Part shown: one piece after another, positions 16,437-23,797 of the stretch
How the letters are laid out: each line of letters opens with the position of its first letter
Numbering within the stretch: the stretch's first letter is position 1
Source of the DNA: Zipacnadum sp036504235
GTDB lineage: Bacteria; Armatimonadota; Zipacnadia; Zipacnadales; Zipacnadaceae
Length of the DNA stretch: 64,000 nucleotides
Assembly: GCA_036504235.1 (NCBI GenBank)
Contig: DASXVN010000079.1
Coordinates: 225,531 to 289,530, forward strand
Direction of reading: 5' to 3'
Translations under genes and position numbers: made by a program
The notes under the pieces: model-generated
Told to the model about the DNA's origin: nothing
The model's input: the letters and a program-made list of their open reading frames with translations, nothing else
Databases searched by the model: none

Positions 16437-17678
16437 ATGCCTAGGAATCGGCTGGCCGGTTTGCTCATCTCGCTGTTCCTGCTAACCCTCGGCGCCGCCG
16501 CCCTCGCGCAGCCCGCACCTACCGCCGCCCCGGCCCCGTACCCCGCCACGCCCGGAGAGGTCGTCAAGGCCGAAGTCGATCTCCTCGAGGGACTCGCGTT
16601 CGGGAACTGGCCAGCCTGGATTGAGAAGGTCACGTATTACTGGTGCGCTAAGTCCGAGAGGGAGTATGGCGGCGACCTCGAGAATCTGATACTACTTGCC
16701 GGGTTGACCATGCCCACCGTGGAGACCTACGACAAAACCACCTCCGACACCGCCGCGACCGTCGGCGTCATCCCCAAGTCTCGCCAGCTTACCTTCACGC
16801 TAGTGAAAGAGGACGGCCAGTGGCGCATTGACATGGAGGCGACGTTTGATTCCTTCCCGCCCGAGTTAAGCACGGGCATGCTGCAGCCCGCCCCGCCCCC
16901 CACCGCCTCCCCCGACGAGGTCGTCAAGGCCTTCGTCAACGGATTTGAGGTCCGCCCCCCACGGGGACCGCATGATGACGAACTCGAGCCTTATCTTACC
17001 GTCAAGTCACGAGACATGCTCTGGCGCTATGCAGACCTGTTCGACCTGGGGCTGCACTTTCCAATCGTCGAGACCCACGACATAACCACCTCCGACACCG
17101 CCGCGACCATCGGAGTCACACCCACTCCCCGCCAACTCACCTTCAAGCTCGTCAAGGAGGACGGCCAGTGGCGTATCGATCTGCCGGCCACTCTGGATTC
17201 CTTCCCGCCCGAGATGCGCCCCGCTCAGTCACAGCCCGCCTCACCCACACCCGTCGTCCCGGCCCCGTACCCCGCCACCCCCGATGAGGTTGTAAAGGCT
17301 TTCGTCAACCGACTCGGCGCCATCCGCCCGAGCGAACCGAATGTATCGCTCAAGCCTTATGTGATCGTTAAGTCACGAGGTGCGTCCTGGAAATATGCAA
17401 AGTCCCTCTACATGGCGCTGACCTTCCCTGCCGTCGAGACCCACGACAAGGACGCCTCCGCCACCGCCGCGACCGTCGGAGCCATCGCCACTCCCCGGCC
17501 ATTGATTTTCACACTCGTCAAGGAGGACGGCGAGTGGCGCATCGACCTGCAGGCCACGCTGGATTCCTTCCCGCCCCTGCTGCGCCCCAACAAGTCACTC
17601 CCCATGTGGGGCACGAAGCCGACCTTGCGCGCGAAACCGCCCGTGCCCCAGGCGCTTCCGCCCCCGCCCGGTCCCTAA
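16437..17678 (+). CDS. Secreted protein with three tandem NTF2-like repeats
   Basis: A ~413-residue exported protein: signal peptide to about residue 23 (LISLFLLTLGAAALAQ), then three copies of a ~115-130 residue unit. Each unit opens with TPxEVVKAxV, has a (V/I)(K/E)(S)R-type middle, and ends with TSDTAATxGVxxxxRQLTF, LVKEDGQWRID and a DSFPP closing motif. The pattern resembles NTF2-like (SnoaL/DUF4878-type) domains, small scaffolds that bind ligands or hydrolyse lipids; no catalytic residues are evident. ATG 16437 is preceded by AGGAG at 8 bp. A proline-rich tail ends it. Function is unknown. Confidence 0.65.
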   Translation: MPRNRLAGLLISLFLLTLGAAALAQPAPTAAPAPYPATPGEVVKAEVDLLEGLAFGNWPAWIEKVTYYWCAKSEREYGGDLENLILLAGLTMPTVETYDKTTSDTAATVGVIPKSRQLTFTLVKEDGQWRIDMEATFDSFPPELSTGMLQPAPPPTASPDEVVKAFVNGFEVRPPRGPHDDELEPYLTVKSRDMLWRYADLFDLGLHFPIVETHDITTSDTAATIGVTPTPRQLTFKLVKEDGQWRIDLPATLDSFPPEMRPAQSQPASPTPVVPAPYPATPDEVVKAFVNRLGAIRPSEPNVSLKPYVIVKSRGASWKYAKSLYMALTFPAVETHDKDASATAATVGAIATPRPLIFTLVKEDGEWRIDLQATLDSFPPLLRPNKSLPMWGTKPTLRAKPPVPQALPPPPGP

Positions 17679-17699
17679 TCGCCTTCCGCGCACCCTCCC

Positions 17700-17730
17700 C
17701 CGCCCCGGTCCTCCGACCGGGGCGGTGTTG
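17700..17730 (+). terminator. Hairpin terminator
   Basis: CCGCCCCGGTC (17700-17710) pairs with GACCGGGGCGG (17715-17725) around CTCC, followed by TGTTGCTT. It separates the repeat protein from purL. Confidence 0.65.
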
Positions 17731-17767
17731 CTTCCGCAGGCAGGCGGTTTCGGCGCGCGGGCGGAAC

Positions 17768-17776
17768 TGGTATAAT
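17768..17776 (+). promoter_or_regulatory. Extended -10 promoter of purL (TGG-TATAAT)
   Basis: A perfect TATAAT at 17771-17776 with TG at 17768-17769 lies 55 bp before the purL start. No clear -35 is seen. Confidence 0.65.
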
Positions 17777-17830
17777 GTCAGCGCCACGGCCCACGCGCCC
17801 TACTGCATGCCCCATACAGGAGTCGTAATC

Positions 17831-20221
17831 ATGGAACTTGACGAACGGATTCTTACTGTCTCGCAGATGTCCGACGAGGAAATCGCCACTACCGTCGCCG
17901 ATATGAGCATCGGCCTGACGCCCTTTGAGGTGCGCCGGGTGGCCGAGCTGATCGGCCGCGATCCCACCTTCTGCGAGCTGCATATCTTCAATGTGGAGTG
18001 GTCCGAGCACTGCTCCTACAAGTCCAGCCGCGCCACCCTCAAGGAGTTCCTGCCCACCGACGGCCCCAATGTCATCCTGGGGCCGCAGGAGGACGCCGGG
18101 ATCGTCTTTTTCACCGAGTTCGAGGGCAAGCGCTACGGCGTGGTCATCGCCCACGAGAGCCACAACCACCCCAGCCAGGTCCTGCCCAACGAGGGCGCGG
18201 CGACCGGCGTCGGCGGCATCGTCCGCGACGTGGACTGCATGGGCGCGCGCGTCATTGCCACCGGCGACCCGCTGCGCTTCGGCGACCCCACCGGGGCGCA
18301 CGCCGAGCGCACCAAGTGGATCGTGCGCGGCGTCGTGGACGGCATCTGGCAGTACGGCAACGCCCTGGGCGTGCCCAATCTCGCCGGCGACATCTACTTC
18401 CACGAGTCCTTTGATGACAACTGCCTGGTCAACGTGGTCGCCCTCGGCCTGGTCGCCGAGGAGGACATTATCCACTCCGCGGTGCCCTGCGAGGCCTTTG
18501 ACCAGCCTTACGATATGATCCTGGTCGGCAAGCCGACCGACGATTCCGGCTACGGCGGCTCGGCCTTCGCCAGCAAGATCATCGGCTCGGAAGAGGAAAA
18601 GCGCGACGACCGCGGCGCGGTCCAGGTGCCCGACCCCTTTCTCAAGAACGTCCTGGCCATGCGCAAGGCCAACGAGGCCGTCCGCACCCGGGCCAAGGAG
18701 CTGGGCCTCAAGATCGGCGTCAAGGACATCGGCGGCGGCGGCTTTGCCTGCGGCTCCTCCGAGATCACCGACGCCGGCGGCATGGGCGTGGAGATCAATC
18801 TGGACGAGGTCCACGTGGGCCTCGACAATCTGCTGCCCGAGGTGATTAGCTGCGCCGAGACCCAGGAGCGCTACGTCCTGGCGGTGCCCGCGGGCTTCAC
18901 CGCGGAGGTCCTGCGCATCTACAACGAGGACTGGGACCTGCCCAACGTCTACGAGAACGCGCAGGCCCGCGTGGTCGGCCGCTACATCCCCGAGCAGGTC
19001 TATCGCCTCACGCACCAGGGCAAGATCGTCTGCGAGGCGCCGGTCAAGGCCGTCACCACCGGCATCCGCTACGACCGCGTCGAGACCCCCCGCGAGTTCA
19101 CGGGCGAGGAGCCGCAGTTCTACCAGCCCGCCGATCTCGGCGAGGTACTGCTCAGTGTGCTGGGGAGCATGAACATCTGCTCGCGCGGCTACATCTTCCG
19201 CGACTACGACAGCGAGGTGCAGGGCAACGCCGTCATCCGTCCCGGCGAGGCGGGCGCGGGCGTCATGGCTCCGCTGGAGGGCAGCGACGCCGCGATCGCC
19301 CTGTCGGTGGACGCCAACCCCTTCTATGGCCTGATTGACCCCTACTGGGGCGGGGCCACCGCGGTCGCCGAGGCCATGCGCAACGTCGCCTGCGTAGGCG
19401 CGACTCCGGCGGGCCTGACCGACTGCCTCTGCTACGGCAACCCGGAGCTGCCCGAGTCCTTCTGGGAGTTCCGCCAGGGCGTGCGCGGCATCTCCGACGC
19501 GGCCCGCAATCTGCCGCTCAAGGACTACTCCGGCGCGCCGACGCCCGTCGTCTCCGGCAACGTTTCGCTCTACAACGAGTCGGCCGGCGGCTCGGTCGCG
19601 CCCTCGCCGATCATCGCTTGCGTCGGCGTGATGCCCGACTACACCAAGGCCCTCACCATGCAACTCAAGCGCCCCGGCGCCAGCCTCTTCCTGCTCGGGC
19701 CGCGTAAGGACGAGCTGGGCGGCTCGGCCTACTACCAGGTGTTGAACCTCGGGCTAGGCCGCAACGTTCCTCAGGTAGACTGGGAGCTGGAGTCCAATAT
19801 GATCTTCGCGGTCATTGACGCCATCCAGGCGGGCCACGTGGCCGCCGCCCAGGATATCAGCGACGGTGGCCTGCTGGTCGCGGTCAGCGAGATGGCCCTC
19901 GGCGGGCACGGTAAAGGCCGGCACGGCGCGACGCTCGACGTCACCGCCAGCGACCTGGTTCTGCCCGGCACGGAGACCTTCCTGCGCCCGGACAAGTGGC
20001 TGTTCTCCGAGTCCAGCGGCTTCGTCGTGGAGTGCACCCCCGGCCACGAGGCCGCCCTGCTCGACCTCTGCGCCCGCTACAACCTGCAGCCGCTCCGCCT
20101 GGGCGAGGTAAGCGCCGAGCCCACGCTGGAGGTAAAAATAGACGGCCAGGCCCAACTCCAGGTATCCCTAGACGCCATGCGCGACGCCTGGGTAAATGGG
20201 TTGGCGAAGGTGCTGCGGTAG
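17831..20221 (+). CDS. purL: Phosphoribosylformylglycinamidine synthase subunit PurL
   Basis: A 796-residue protein, the ATP-dependent large subunit that converts FGAR to FGAM in purine synthesis, working with PurQ (glutaminase) and PurS. N-terminal VEWSEHCSYKSSR (about 55-67) carries the conserved histidine; ESHNHPSQ, DIGGGGFACGSSE and the duplicated AIRS-like second half (SVDANPFYGLIDPYWGG, SDGGLLVAVSEMALGG) are all present. It is the small PurL type without a fused glutaminase; purQ and purS are absent here. ATG 17831 has AGGAG at 8 bp; an ATG at 17807 is less well placed. The gene stands alone behind its own promoter. Confidence 0.95.
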   Translation: MELDERILTVSQMSDEEIATTVADMSIGLTPFEVRRVAELIGRDPTFCELHIFNVEWSEHCSYKSSRATLKEFLPTDGPNVILGPQEDAGIVFFTEFEGKRYGVVIAHESHNHPSQVLPNEGAATGVGGIVRDVDCMGARVIATGDPLRFGDPTGAHAERTKWIVRGVVDGIWQYGNALGVPNLAGDIYFHESFDDNCLVNVVALGLVAEEDIIHSAVPCEAFDQPYDMILVGKPTDDSGYGGSAFASKIIGSEEEKRDDRGAVQVPDPFLKNVLAMRKANEAVRTRAKELGLKIGVKDIGGGGFACGSSEITDAGGMGVEINLDEVHVGLDNLLPEVISCAETQERYVLAVPAGFTAEVLRIYNEDWDLPNVYENAQARVVGRYIPEQVYRLTHQGKIVCEAPVKAVTTGIRYDRVETPREFTGEEPQFYQPADLGEVLLSVLGSMNICSRGYIFRDYDSEVQGNAVIRPGEAGAGVMAPLEGSDAAIALSVDANPFYGLIDPYWGGATAVAEAMRNVACVGATPAGLTDCLCYGNPELPESFWEFRQGVRGISDAARNLPLKDYSGAPTPVVSGNVSLYNESAGGSVAPSPIIACVGVMPDYTKALTMQLKRPGASLFLLGPRKDELGGSAYYQVLNLGLGRNVPQVDWELESNMIFAVIDAIQAGHVAAAQDISDGGLLVAVSEMALGGHGKGRHGATLDVTASDLVLPGTETFLRPDKWLFSESSGFVVECTPGHEAALLDLCARYNLQPLRLGEVSAEPTLEVKIDGQAQLQVSLDAMRDAWVNGLAKVLR

Positions 20222-20243
20222 GACGGGCGTCTCGCCCGTCACC
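20220..20243. repeat. Short palindrome GACGGGCGTCTCGCCCGTC
   Basis: Arms GACGGGCG and CGCCCGTC abut the purL stop. Similar elements lie at 37346-37368 and 38063-38085. It may double as a weak transcript-end hairpin. Confidence 0.5.
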
Positions 20244-20275
20244 AATTGCGAACGAGAGAACCAGGAGGTAACCCC

Positions 20276-20482
20276 ATGCCCACCGTAACCCTTGCCGCGC
20301 GGCCGATGGCCGCCGAGAAGAAGCGCGAGTTTGCTCGTAAGGTCACCCAACTGGTCTGCGAGACCTGCGGGGTCCCGGCGGAGGCGATCACCGTCTTCAT
20401 CCACGAGTACCCGCCGGAGAACATCAGCGTCGGCGGCACCCTGATCTGCGACCGCGGCGTGACCCCGCCCAGCGAGGGCTAG
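20276..20482 (+). CDS. 4-oxalocrotonate tautomerase family protein
   Basis: A 68-residue tautomerase-superfamily subunit. After removal of Met, Pro1 (MPTVTLAARP) becomes the catalytic general base; the length and beta-alpha-beta layout (helix EKKREFARKVTQLVCETC, strand AITVFIHE) match 4-OT monomers, which assemble as hexamers. The usual Arg residues near 11 and 39 are not obvious, so the substrate may differ from 2-hydroxymuconate. AGGAGG precedes ATG 20276. It follows purL by 54 bp on the same strand and may be read from the purL promoter. Confidence 0.8.
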   Translation: MPTVTLAARPMAAEKKREFARKVTQLVCETCGVPAEAITVFIHEYPPENISVGGTLICDRGVTPPSEG

Positions 20483-20589
20483 GCGCCGACCTGCACTGTT
20501 TCGCGAACTTTCTGCGCGCCGCGGGCGTCGGACTAGCTAGCAGTGGCACCCTGAGCCCGGCGGGCGGGGGCATCACTAGGCGACGCACC

Positions 20590-20618
20590 TTGCTATTGTG
20601 CAGGGAATTCGCTATAAT
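20590..20618 (+). promoter_or_regulatory. Promoter (TTGCTA-N17-TATAAT) of the RRM gene
   Basis: The -35 TTGCTA is at 20590-20595 and the perfect -10 TATAAT at 20613-20618, 17 bp apart. The start site near 20625 leaves a ~134-nt leader before the coding region. Confidence 0.75.
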
Positions 20619-20758
20619 ACCTGATGCCCAAGAAGAAGGAAAGACGCGGCGACTCGTTTCCGACAATGCAGACGCCCCGACAGCTTGCTGCTTTGCTTCT
20701 CGTCCGGGCCAGTGGAATCTAGTAAGGGCGTTCAGAGAAACGCGAAGGAGTTGTCGGG

Positions 20759-21187
20759 ATGAGGATCTATGTAGGTAACTTGCCGTACACGAGCACGGAG
20801 GAGTCCTTGCGGACTCAGTTTGAGGCCTTTGGCCAGGTGGACGAGTCCATTATCGTCCGAGACAACGAGACCGGTCGCTCGCGCGGCTTTGGTTTCGTCG
20901 AGATGGGCGACGCGGCGGAGGCCCAGAAGGCTATTGACGCGCTGAATGGCGCCGAGATGGACGGACGGCCCCTGACGGTCAACGAGGCCCGTCCCCAGCG
21001 CGCCGGTGGCGGCGGTGGCGGCGGCGGCGGCTTCCGCTCCGGTGGCGGTGGCGGCGGCGGCTTCCGTTCCGGTGGCGGCGGCGGCGGCGGTGGCGGCGGC
21101 TTCCGTTCCGGTAGCGGTGGCGGCGGCGGCAGCAGCGATCGCCGCGGCGGCAGTGGCGGCGGTGGCGGTGGCCGCGGCTGGCGCTAG
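20759..21187 (+). CDS. Glycine-rich RRM RNA-binding protein
   Basis: A 142-residue protein with one RNA recognition motif and a glycine-rich tail, like the Rbp proteins of cyanobacteria that bind single-stranded RNA and are often cold-induced. RNP2 is IYVGNL (3-8) and RNP1 is RGFGFVEM (42-49), both with the aromatic residues that stack on RNA. From about residue 84 the tail is a low-complexity run of Gly with FRSG and Arg spacers, suited to RNA contacts or condensation. RBS GAAGGAG precedes ATG 20759. It is a monocistronic unit with clear promoter and terminator. Confidence 0.9.
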   Translation: MRIYVGNLPYTSTEESLRTQFEAFGQVDESIIVRDNETGRSRGFGFVEMGDAAEAQKAIDALNGAEMDGRPLTVNEARPQRAGGGGGGGGGFRSGGGGGGGFRSGGGGGGGGGGFRSGSGGGGGSSDRRGGSGGGGGGRGWR

Positions 21188-21219
21188 TCAGCCCGCTTCA
21201 CCACAATCCGTGAACCAAT

Positions 21220-21256
21220 CTAACGCCCACGCCTAGCCGCGTGGGCGTTAGTTTTA
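21220..21256 (+). terminator. Strong Rho-independent terminator of the RRM gene
   Basis: CTAACGCCCACGC (21220-21232) pairs perfectly with GCGTGGGCGTTAG (21239-21251), followed by TTTT. Confidence 0.9.
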
Positions 21257-21294
21257 CCCTGACCCGACTGACTTCCCACAGGCAGGTGAACGCC

Positions 21295-22101
21295 GTGAAA
21301 GACAGCACCCTGGTCAAGCCCGGTGAGAAGGTGCGCCTCGCCGACCGCAGCCCCGACGACCACGGTAAGTGGTCCAAGGACGACCCCGCAGTGGCGCAAA
21401 TTCTCGCCGCCGACCTCGCGGCGCTGTGCGCCCTGCAGGAGCGCCTCTACGCCGAGAGCCGCCAGAGCCTACTGATCGTCTTGCAGGGGATGGATGCCGC
21501 CGGCAAAGACGGCACCATCGCGCACGTGATGAGCGGCCTCAATCCGCAGTCTTGCAGCGTGGCCTCCTTCAAGGTCCCCACCCCCGAGGAGCTGGCGCAC
21601 GACTTCCTCTGGCGCATCCACCAGCGCACCCCCGAACATGGGCACCTCACCGTCTTCAACCGCTCGCACTACGAGGACGTCCTCGTGGCCCGCGTGCACG
21701 GTCTGGTCCCCGCGCCGGTCTGGAAGCGCCGCTACGAGGAGATCAACCACTTCGAGCAGCTCCTCGCCGCGAGCGGCACGCGGATCGTGAAGTTCTTCCT
21801 GCACATCTCCAACGAGGAGCAGAAGCGCCGCCTGGAGGAGCGCCTCGCCGACCCTACCAAGCAGTGGAAGATCTCGGCCAGCGACGTCCCCGAGCGGGCG
21901 CGCTGGGACGACTACCAGGCGGCGTATGAGGACGCGCTGAGCCAGTGCAGCACCAAAACCGCGCCCTGGCACGTCATCCCCGCCAACCACAAGTGGTACC
22001 GCAATCTGCTGGTGGCTGGTATAATCAAAGAGACCCTGGAGGACATGGACCCCCAGTGGCCCCCGCCTACGGTCGATCTTTCCCAGATTGTTATCAAGTA
22101 G
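21295..22101 (+). CDS. ppk2: Polyphosphate kinase 2 family phosphotransferase (PPK2)
   Basis: A 268-residue kinase that uses polyphosphate to phosphorylate nucleotides, or the reverse. Walker A is GMDAAGKDG (about 65-73); the Walker B/lid region has FNRSHYEDVLVARVH, and WKISASDVPERARWDDY and WHVIPANHKWYRN are PPK2 signatures. The short, single-domain form fits the group that includes AMP- or ADP-phosphorylating enzymes; which nucleotide is used cannot be read. GTG 21295 was selected because AGGTG lies just upstream and earlier in-frame starts run into the preceding terminator hairpin. Confidence 0.9.
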   Translation: MKDSTLVKPGEKVRLADRSPDDHGKWSKDDPAVAQILAADLAALCALQERLYAESRQSLLIVLQGMDAAGKDGTIAHVMSGLNPQSCSVASFKVPTPEELAHDFLWRIHQRTPEHGHLTVFNRSHYEDVLVARVHGLVPAPVWKRRYEEINHFEQLLAASGTRIVKFFLHISNEEQKRRLEERLADPTKQWKISASDVPERARWDDYQAAYEDALSQCSTKTAPWHVIPANHKWYRNLLVAGIIKETLEDMDPQWPPPTVDLSQIVIK

Positions 22102-22129
22102 CTTCCCGCGCACCGGGGCGCACCTCCGC

Positions 22130-22663
22130 ATGAAGAACCCGTTCCGGACAACCTGGATAGTTCTACTGCTGCGCGCCGCCGCGATTGCCCTGAGCGGCTG
22201 CTTGGCGGGGCTGTTGGTCAACGCCGCGCGCCCGGCGGGGTTGCCGCTGGTGCTGCGGACGGTGACCTGTCCGGGTGTCCCCCTCGAGTGGTGGGCATAC
22301 CTGATCCACGGCCAGACCCTACAGCCGGCTGCCGCCCTGTGGAAGCAGCGCGAGGCCGTCTTTGTGGACGCCCGTGACCACACCGACTACATCTACAGCC
22401 ACATCCCGGGCGCGCTGGAGCTGCCCTATCACGATTACGACCGCGCCTCGATGACAATACATCCGCTGCTGCTGCATGATGATCCACTTGTCGTCTATGG
22501 CGACGGGCAGCCTTGCGGTCTGGCGCTACGCGTAGCCAAGCGCTTGCAGCAGATCGGCATGCACAAGGTAATGATTCTCGACGGCGGCTTCCCGGCCTGG
22601 GAGCAAGCCGGCTTGCCGGTGCAGCGCGGCCACCAGCGCGGCTCGGTGGGGGTGACCCCATGA
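22130..22663 (+). CDS. Membrane-anchored rhodanese-like protein lacking the usual catalytic Cys
   Basis: A ~177-residue protein with one N-terminal TM helix (about 8-28) and a rhodanese domain: VFVDARDHTDYIYSHIPGALELP is the classic N-terminal half, and ILDGGFPAWEQAGLPV the end. The active-site loop reads VVYGDGQPCGLALRVAKRL; in homologues paired with DoxX/MauE proteins the residue after Tyr is the catalytic Cys, here Gly, and only the second Cys remains. It may therefore bind rather than transfer sulfur. It overlaps the MauE-like gene by 4 bp (ATGA). Confidence 0.75.
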   Translation: MKNPFRTTWIVLLLRAAAIALSGCLAGLLVNAARPAGLPLVLRTVTCPGVPLEWWAYLIHGQTLQPAAALWKQREAVFVDARDHTDYIYSHIPGALELPYHDYDRASMTIHPLLLHDDPLVVYGDGQPCGLALRVAKRLQQIGMHKVMILDGGFPAWEQAGLPVQRGHQRGSVGVTP

Positions 22664-23154
22664 CCCGCACCGGACGCTGGTCCCTCGCCTGGTGGCTGAA
22701 TCTCGCCCTGCGCTTGGTCATCGCCGCGGTGTTCCTCTACGCCGCGGTGGACAAGATCGCGCACCCCGACCGCTTCGCCGACATCGTGAGCGATTACCAG
22801 CTCCTCCCCGCGTTCCTGGTCAACCCCTTTGCAGTGATCATGCCCTGGGTGGAAGTCGCGCTGGGGGTCTGGCTGGTCGTGGGCGCGTGGACGCCCAGCG
22901 CCGCGCTGCTCGCGAGCGGGATGACGGTCATGTTCATGGCGGCTATCGTCGCCGCCCTGGCGATTGGCGCCGGCGACCTCCACTGCGGCTGCTTCACCAC
23001 CTCGCAGGAGGGGCGGTCGGAGGCCTGGGGATTGCTGGTACGCGACGCTTTCCTGCTCGCGGCGACCGTGTGGCTACTGGTGCGCAGCTATCGAGCGGAG
23101 GCGCGGACGGCGATGGCCGCCCCGGAGGGCGAAGCCGATGCCGAGGGAGAGTAA
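22660..23154 (+). CDS. DoxX/MauE-family four-helix membrane protein
   Basis: A 164-residue membrane protein with four predicted helices. The start motif LRLVIAAVFLYAAVDKIAHPDRF and the GDLHCGCF pair of cysteines before the last helix are typical of MauE-type proteins of the DoxX superfamily, which take part in periplasmic disulfide or quinone-linked redox chemistry. The paired rhodanese upstream overlaps it by 4 bp and nth downstream by 17 bp, so the three genes form one tightly coupled operon. Role here is unknown; membrane thiol oxidation is inferred. Confidence 0.8.
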   Translation: MTRTGRWSLAWWLNLALRLVIAAVFLYAAVDKIAHPDRFADIVSDYQLLPAFLVNPFAVIMPWVEVALGVWLVVGAWTPSAALLASGMTVMFMAAIVAALAIGAGDLHCGCFTTSQEGRSEAWGLLVRDAFLLAATVWLLVRSYRAEARTAMAAPEGEADAEGE

Positions 23155-23797
23155 AGCCGCGCGGGCCCGGCGGGTGACGGAGATTCTGGCGCGGCTGCAC
23201 GAGCGTTACCCCGGCGCGACCACCGCCCTGCACTACACCACCGCTCTGGAGCTGCTGGCGGCCGTGATCCTCTCCGCTCAGGCCACCGATAAGGTCATCA
23301 ACGAGATCACCCCCGCCCTCTTCCGCCAGTACCCGACGGCCCGCGCCTACGCCGAGGCCGATCCCGTCGAGTTGGAGCAGATGATCCGCCGCTCCGGCTT
23401 CTTCCACAACAAGGCCAAGAGCCTGCGCGGCATGGGCGCGGCGCTGGTGGCGAACTTCGGCGGCGAGGTCCCCGGCACGCTGGCCGAGCTGATCACCCTC
23501 CCCGGGGTGGCCCGCAAGACCGCTAACGTGGTGCTGGCCAACGCTTTCGGTCGGGCGGAGGGGGTAGTAGTCGATACGCACATCAAGCGCGTCAGCTACC
23601 GCCTGGGGCTGACGGCGCAGACCGATCCGGTCAAGGTCGAGCAGGACCTGATGGCGCTGCTGCCGCGGGAGGAATGGATCTTCTACGGGGAGTCGGTAGT
23701 CCTGCACGGCCGCGATACCTGCCACGCGCGCAAACCCGAGTGCCCGGTCTGCATGCTGCGCGAGGTCTGCCCGCGGGTCGGGGTGGCGGCCGGCTAG
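23138..23797 (+). CDS. nth: Endonuclease III (DNA glycosylase/AP lyase)
   Basis: A 219-residue base-excision repair enzyme removing oxidised pyrimidines and cleaving the AP site. The helix-hairpin-helix is LPGVARKTANVVLANAFG with catalytic Lys127; catalytic Asp146 lies in VVDTHIKR. The [4Fe-4S] loop is complete: C195-x6-C202-x2-C205-x5-C211. Length matches the family. ATG 23138 overlaps the end of the MauE-like gene. Its stop overlaps the stop of the convergent transporter gene within the palindrome CTAG, leaving no room for a separate terminator. Confidence 0.95.
   Translation: MPRESKAARARRVTEILARLHERYPGATTALHYTTALELLAAVILSAQATDKVINEITPALFRQYPTARAYAEADPVELEQMIRRSGFFHNKAKSLRGMGAALVANFGGEVPGTLAELITLPGVARKTANVVLANAFGRAEGVVVDTHIKRVSYRLGLTAQTDPVKVEQDLMALLPREEWIFYGESVVLHGRDTCHARKPECPVCMLREVCPRVGVAAG

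Noticed and set aside
17675..19663. Minus-strand open frame of 662 codons over purL
   Set aside because: Antisense to a strongly conserved enzyme; composition is Ala/Gly/Val/Asp-rich and domainless.
21003..21180. Short direct repeats resembling a tandem array or CRISPR
   Set aside because: They encode the Gly-rich tail of the RRM protein; there are no constant-length spacers.
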